This document shows, in pieces, positions 59,881-64,000 of a stretch of 64,000 bases of DNA. Source of the DNA: Trabulsiella odontotermitis (GTDB taxonomy: Bacteria > Pseudomonadota > Gammaproteobacteria > Enterobacterales > Enterobacteriaceae); assembly GCF_030053895.1 (NCBI RefSeq), contig NZ_CP125781.1, positions 2,046,001-2,110,000 of the forward strand, given 5' to 3'. Position numbers and translations under genes: made by a program. Within the stretch, counting starts at the first letter, position 1. Every line of letters begins with the position of its first letter. The notes below the pieces were generated by a model. That model saw only the letters and a program-made list of their open reading frames with translations, was not told the origin of the DNA and did no database searches.

Positions 59881-61734
59881 TTACTTAATATTGGCGCAGG
59901 TGAGACAAAATGCATAGCGGTTTTGCGGATCGTTAAAGGCGGCGAGTTTGTCGGTCTCCGCCTTCACGGCACTGGCGGCTGTCACGACAGGCGCAGGGAA
60001 GTAAGCCTGCAACACCTGCGGCAGCGCGGCGTGAACCGAACCGCCCAGGCTGTCCATTAACCGGCTGAACAGACTCGGCTCTTCCTGATAGTAATCAACA
60101 TGCCACGTTTTCACTTTGGCGAGCGACGCGGCTTTCGCCACCGCATCGTCAAAGTCGCCGAGGCTGTCGACCAGACCGTTGGCTTTCGCATCCTGACCGG
60201 TCCAGACATGACCCTGGGCGATTTTATCGATCTGCTCCGGCGTGCTCTTACGGGCCTGTGCCACCAGCGTAATAAAGCGCTGATAACCGTTTTCAATGCT
60301 CAGTTGCATCATCTGCTGCACTTCCGGCGGTAACGTTTTGGTCAGCGAGACATCCGCCAGTGGCGAAGTCGCCACGCCATCGGTATGAACGCCAATCGAA
60401 TCCAGCGAGTTTTCAACGGTATTGATGACGCCAAAGATACCAATAGAACCGGTCAGCGTGCTGGCGTTTGCCACGATGTAGTTCGCCGGGGTAGAGATCC
60501 AGTAGCCGCCGGACGCCGCCATGCCGCCCATCGACACCACCACCGGTTTGCCGGCCGCTCTGGCCGCCGCCAGTTCTGAACGGATCACTTCCGATGCCGT
60601 CACGCTGCCGCCAGGGCTGTTCACCCGCAGCACAATCGCTTTCACTTTCGGATCGAGTCGCGCATCGCGGATTTGCGACGCGGTGGTATCGCCGCCAACA
60701 TTCCCCGGCGTCTCCTCACCATCCATGATCGCGCCATTGGCAAAGACCACAGCGATGCTGTCGCCTTTGTCGGACGGGGTATTCAGCGAGTAATCGTAGT
60801 AACTGACCGCACGGTAGTTTTTATCTTCCGCATTCCAGCCAAACTGTTTCGACAGCACTTTTTCCACTTCAGCGCTGGATGCCAGTTGATCGACCAGTTT
60901 GTTATCCAGCGCATACTGCGCCGTGTCGCCGCCGGTTTTGCGTAAACCGTCTAACAGACCCTGCGCGCCAGGGAAGACCTGTTGCGGGGTGATTTCACGG
61001 TTCGCGGCGATAGTGTTCAGATAGTTCTGCCACAACTCGCCAATCCAGCGGCTGTCCGCTTCGCGGGCGGCGGGAGACATATCGTCGCGGATGAACGGCT
61101 CAACGGCAGATTTATACGTCCCGACGCGGAACACATGGGTGGAGACTTTCAGCTTGTCGAGCAGGGATTTGTAGTACAGCCCGTTAGTGGCAAACCCGTG
61201 CAGATCCACCAGCCCTTGCGGCGAGAGATAAATCTTGTTGGCAAAGCTCGCCAGGTAATACTGGCCCTGGGAGTAATTGTCGCCGATGGCGTAAACCGGT
61301 TTCCCGCTGTCGCGGAATTCACGCAGCGCCTTACCAATGTATTGCATGGACGGTTGATCGCCGCCGGCAAAATCTTTCAGATCCAGCACAATGCCGGTAA
61401 TGTTACGGTCATCTTTCGCCTGACGGATGGTCTGCACGATATCAAACAGTGAGTTTTCCTGCAGGCGGTCGGAACTCGCACCGAAGAACTGACGGCTGAA
61501 GGCGCCGAATTTGCTGCTGGTGGAGGGTTTATCCACCACCACGCCGGTGATATCCAGCAGCAGCGCGCCGCGCGAGGCATGCTCGGTGGTGGTATTACTG
61601 AACTGCGCCCAGATACCGACAACCACCAGCACCAGCAGGATAAAAAATAAATTCAGCACCAGCTCACGGATAAAGTTGAGCAATCGCCATGTCCATCTAA
61701 AGAAACCGGCAATGATTCGCCAAAGGGTTCGCAT
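59881..61734 (-). CDS. sppA: Signal peptide peptidase SppA (protease IV)
   Basis: SppA cuts cleaved signal peptides in the inner membrane. The protein has 617 residues (618 in E. coli). It has one N-terminal membrane segment (about 25-46) and two tandem S49 domains. The catalytic Lys is in GTYKSAVEPF near residue 208, and the Ser is in SMGGMAASGGYW near 408. It is divergent from ydjA. Confidence 0.97.
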   Translation of the reverse strand: MRTLWRIIAGFFRWTWRLLNFIRELVLNLFFILLVLVVVGIWAQFSNTTTEHASRGALLLDITGVVVDKPSTSSKFGAFSRQFFGASSDRLQENSLFDIVQTIRQAKDDRNITGIVLDLKDFAGGDQPSMQYIGKALREFRDSGKPVYAIGDNYSQGQYYLASFANKIYLSPQGLVDLHGFATNGLYYKSLLDKLKVSTHVFRVGTYKSAVEPFIRDDMSPAAREADSRWIGELWQNYLNTIAANREITPQQVFPGAQGLLDGLRKTGGDTAQYALDNKLVDQLASSAEVEKVLSKQFGWNAEDKNYRAVSYYDYSLNTPSDKGDSIAVVFANGAIMDGEETPGNVGGDTTASQIRDARLDPKVKAIVLRVNSPGGSVTASEVIRSELAAARAAGKPVVVSMGGMAASGGYWISTPANYIVANASTLTGSIGIFGVINTVENSLDSIGVHTDGVATSPLADVSLTKTLPPEVQQMMQLSIENGYQRFITLVAQARKSTPEQIDKIAQGHVWTGQDAKANGLVDSLGDFDDAVAKAASLAKVKTWHVDYYQEEPSLFSRLMDSLGGSVHAALPQVLQAYFPAPVVTAASAVKAETDKLAAFNDPQNRYAFCLTCANIK

Positions 61735-61899
61735 GTATTCTCCCTGACCAGACAGATAAAGAGTGCGCTACTTCAGGCGTAACGTACGGGTATCCTAAAG
61801 TTACCGCCGCCGGTTGTCAGCAGGAATCGGCGCCTGCTCTGTAACTAAATCGCTAACCATGTTAATTTTGTGAAATATTATCCCACAGGAGCACGCCAA

Positions 61900-62451
61900 A
61901 TGGATGCACTTGAACTACTGGTAAACCGTCGCAGCGCTTCTCGCCTGACAGAGCCTGCACCGGCGGGAGAGCAACTGGAAAATATTCTGCGCGCAGGTAT
62001 GCGCGCGCCGGATCACGGGACGTTACAGCCCTGGCAGTTTTTTATTATTGAAGGTGATGGCCGCGAGCGTTTCAGTCAGTTGCTGGCTGACGGCGCGATT
62101 CAGGCGGGTGAAGATGAAAATGCTGTCGATAAAGCGCGCAGTGCGCCGTTTCGTGCGCCGTTGATCATCGCCGTGGTGGCGAAATGTCAGGAACACCATA
62201 AGGTGCCGCAGTGGGAGCAGGAGATGTCTGCCGGTTGCGCGGTAATGGCGATGCAGATGGCGGCGGTTGCCCAGGGGTTTAACGGTATCTGGCGCAGCGG
62301 TGCGCTGACCGAAAATCCGCGGGTTCGCGACGGTTTTCACTGTCGCGCGCAGGATAAAATCGTCGGTTTTCTCTATCTCGGTACCCCGCAACTGAAAGCG
62401 TCGACGACGGTATCAGTGCCCGATACGTCGCCGTTTGTGGTGCGTTTCTGA
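61900..62451 (+). CDS. ydjA: Nitroreductase family protein YdjA
   Basis: A small FMN-binding nitroreductase-fold protein of 183 residues, as in E. coli. The FMN-binding start RRSASRLTEPAP and the SAPFRAPLIIAVVAKC core are conserved. Its natural substrate is unknown. ATG 61900 follows a CACAGGAG ribosome site; an upstream GTG in frame is not conserved. It precedes selD on the same strand. Confidence 0.95.
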   Translation: MDALELLVNRRSASRLTEPAPAGEQLENILRAGMRAPDHGTLQPWQFFIIEGDGRERFSQLLADGAIQAGEDENAVDKARSAPFRAPLIIAVVAKCQEHHKVPQWEQEMSAGCAVMAMQMAAVAQGFNGIWRSGALTENPRVRDGFHCRAQDKIVGFLYLGTPQLKASTTVSVPDTSPFVVRF

Positions 62452-62458
62452 CGTTTTT

Positions 62459-62486
62459 TGCCCGGTGTGTATCCCGCGACCGGGCA
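62459..62486 (+). terminator. Hairpin after ydjA
   Basis: TGCCCGGT and ACCGGGCA arms with a 12-base loop, 8 bases after the ydjA stop. T residues precede rather than follow the stem, so termination is uncertain. Confidence 0.4.
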
Positions 62487-62612
62487 TTCCCTCCGTTTTC
62501 CCCGCCAGGTCTGCGCGCTTAATGAGCAACAGTGCGCGAAATCAGACAGCAGCACTTATCACGCCACGCTTTGAGCGGTACCATAGCTGGATTGCAATGA
62601 CAGGAGATGTCC

Positions 62613-63656
62613 ATGAGCGAGCAAGCCATTCGTTTAACGCAATACAGCCACGGAGCCGGTTGCGGTTGTAAAATTTCCCCCAAAGTGCTGGAAACCATTC
62701 TGCACAGTGAGCAGGCGAAGTTTGTCGACCCGAACCTGCTTGTCGGTAACGAGACCCGCGACGACGCAGCGGTCTATGATCTGGGCAACGGCACATCGGT
62801 CATCAGCACCACCGACTTCTTTATGCCGATCGTCGATAACCCGTTCGATTTTGGTCGCATCGCGGCCACCAACGCCATCAGCGATATCTTTGCGATGGGC
62901 GGTAAGCCAATCATGGCGATTGCCATTCTGGGCTGGCCGGTCGAGAAGCTGTCGCCGGAAATCGCCCGTGAAGTGATTGAGGGCGGGCGTTTTGCCTGTC
63001 AGCAGGCGGGTATTGCGCTGGCGGGCGGCCATTCCATTGACGCGCCGGAGCCGATTTTTGGCCTCGCGGTCACCGGGATCGTCCCGACCGAACGGGTGAA
63101 GAAAAACAGCACCGCGCAGGCGGGCTGCAAGCTGTTTCTCACCAAGCCGCTGGGCATCGGCGTGCTGACTACCGCCGAGAAAAAATCGCTCCTCAGGCCA
63201 GAACATCAAGGGCTGGCGACGGAAGTGATGTGTCAGATGAACCTCGCAGGGGCGGCATTTGCCAATATCGACGGCGTGAAGGCGATGACCGATGTCACGG
63301 GTTTTGGCCTGCTGGGGCACCTCAGCGAAATGTGCCAGGGCGCGGGCGTGCAGGCGCAAATCCGCTTTGCTGATGTGCCGAAACTGCCAGGCGTGGAAGA
63401 GTACATCGCCAAAGGCGCAGTGCCGGGCGGTACCGGGCGTAACTTTGCCAGCTATGGTCATCTGATGGGCGAAATGCCGGACGAGTGGCGTTCGCTGCTC
63501 TGCGATCCGCAAACCTCCGGCGGTCTGCTGCTGGCGGTTCTCCCTGAGGCGGAAGCTGAAACACAGGCCGCGGCGGCGGAATTCGGCGTTACGCTGACGG
63601 AAATCGGCGAGCTTATCACGGCGCGCGGCGGTCGGCCGATGATCGAGATCCGTTAA
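62613..63656 (+). CDS. selD: Selenophosphate synthase SelD
   Basis: SelD makes monoselenophosphate from selenide and ATP, the selenium donor for selenocysteine and selenouridine. The product has 347 residues, as in E. coli. Catalytic Cys17 and Lys20 lie in HGAGCGCKISP; Cys, not selenocysteine, occupies position 17. The ATG at 62613 has CAGGAG at a proper distance; an ATG two codons upstream is too close to it. topB follows after 4 bases. Confidence 0.97.
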   Translation: MSEQAIRLTQYSHGAGCGCKISPKVLETILHSEQAKFVDPNLLVGNETRDDAAVYDLGNGTSVISTTDFFMPIVDNPFDFGRIAATNAISDIFAMGGKPIMAIAILGWPVEKLSPEIAREVIEGGRFACQQAGIALAGGHSIDAPEPIFGLAVTGIVPTERVKKNSTAQAGCKLFLTKPLGIGVLTTAEKKSLLRPEHQGLATEVMCQMNLAGAAFANIDGVKAMTDVTGFGLLGHLSEMCQGAGVQAQIRFADVPKLPGVEEYIAKGAVPGGTGRNFASYGHLMGEMPDEWRSLLCDPQTSGGLLLAVLPEAEAETQAAAAEFGVTLTEIGELITARGGRPMIEIR

Positions 63657-63660
63657 GTCG

Positions 63661-64000
63661 ATGCGTCTGTTCATCGCGGAAAAGCCGAGTCTGGGTCGTG
63701 CCATTGCGGACGTGCTGCCAAAGCCGCACCGTAAAGGGGATGGCTTTATCGAATGCGGCAACGGGCAGGTGGTCACCTGGTGTATTGGTCACCTGCTGGA
63801 GCAGGCGCAGCCGGATGTCTATGACAGCCGTTATGCTCGCTGGAACCTGACGGATTTGCCGATCGTTCCGGAAAAGTGGCAACTACAGCCGCGTCCGTCG
63901 GTCACCAAACAGCTTAACGTCATTAAACGGTTCCTTCACGAGGCCAGCGAAGTCATCCACGCGGGCGACCCGGATCGCGAAGGGCAATTGCTGGTCGATG
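63661..64000 (+). CDS. topB: DNA topoisomerase III (5' part, cut by window edge)
   Basis: TopB is a type IA topoisomerase that decatenates replication intermediates. Only the first 113 codons are present. The TOPRIM domain is visible: MRLFIAEKPSLG with the catalytic Glu7, and GDPDREGQ with the metal Asp pair. It follows selD by 4 bases and is probably co-transcribed. Confidence 0.95.
   Translation, partial: MRLFIAEKPSLGRAIADVLPKPHRKGDGFIECGNGQVVTWCIGHLLEQAQPDVYDSRYARWNLTDLPIVPEKWQLQPRPSVTKQLNVIKRFLHEASEVIHAGDPDREGQLLVD

Noticed and set aside
62634..63776. A 380-codon minus-strand frame opposite selD
   Set aside because: Antisense shadow of selD and the start of topB; no family features.
1..64000. 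CRISPR arrays, tRNA and rRNA genes, restriction or toxin-antitoxin systems
   Set aside because: None were seen: no regularly spaced repeats, no rRNA motifs, no cloverleaf-like genes and no recognisable defence proteins.

Overview
The window is about 64 kb of chromosome from an enterobacterium. Gene content, order and protein sequences closely match Escherichia coli and Salmonella, with differences that best fit Citrobacter or a near relative; the genus is inference. No rRNA, tRNA, CRISPR array, prophage or complete insertion sequence was seen.

Region 1 (1-24.9 kb) is core backbone in a conserved order: mfd (cut by the left edge), ycfT, lolCDE, nagK, cobB, potDCBA, pepT, a REP-associated transposase-like gene, roxA, phoQP, purB, hflD, mnmA, nudJ, rluE, icd. 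Readable control sites include a PhoP box upstream of phoP, a PurR operator inside purB, a promoter before potA, and REP hairpins framing the REP-transposase gene.

Region 2 (24.9-38.4 kb) is an accessory stretch beginning at the icd 3' end. It opens with about 900 bp lacking a convincing gene and turning sharply AT-rich, then carries a large autotransporter, a winged-helix regulator, a pirin, and a series of regulator/enzyme pairs: LysR/pirin, MarR-OhrR/alpha-beta hydrolase, AraC/short-chain dehydrogenase. Further genes encode a DUF2239 protein, a 2H-phosphoesterase-like protein, YddE and several small unknown proteins. Duplicated palindromes lie before two of these genes.

Region 3 (38.4-53.6 kb) corresponds to the E. 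coli yea/yoa block: yoaJ, yoaK, dgcP, nimT, nimR, yeaL, yoaI, yeaK, yeaH, yeaG, mipA. Several E. coli members (cdgI, dgcJ, yeaO, yoaF, yeaE) are missing. A glutamine-amidotransferase-like gene and a three-gene DUF1254/outer-membrane operon are present instead. A sigma-54 promoter sequence precedes yeaGH. Two short minus-strand stretches ending in strong terminators may encode small RNAs.

Region 4 (53.6-64 kb) is again core: yeaD, gapA, msrB, yeaC, a GH18 chitinase where E. coli has the ydjE-L genes, pncA, ansA, sppA, ydjA, selD and the start of topB.

No clearly new large system was found. The most distinctive points are the icd-adjacent accessory island with its paired operators, the DUF1254 operon, the loss of the expected potA start codon, and the two candidate small RNA loci.
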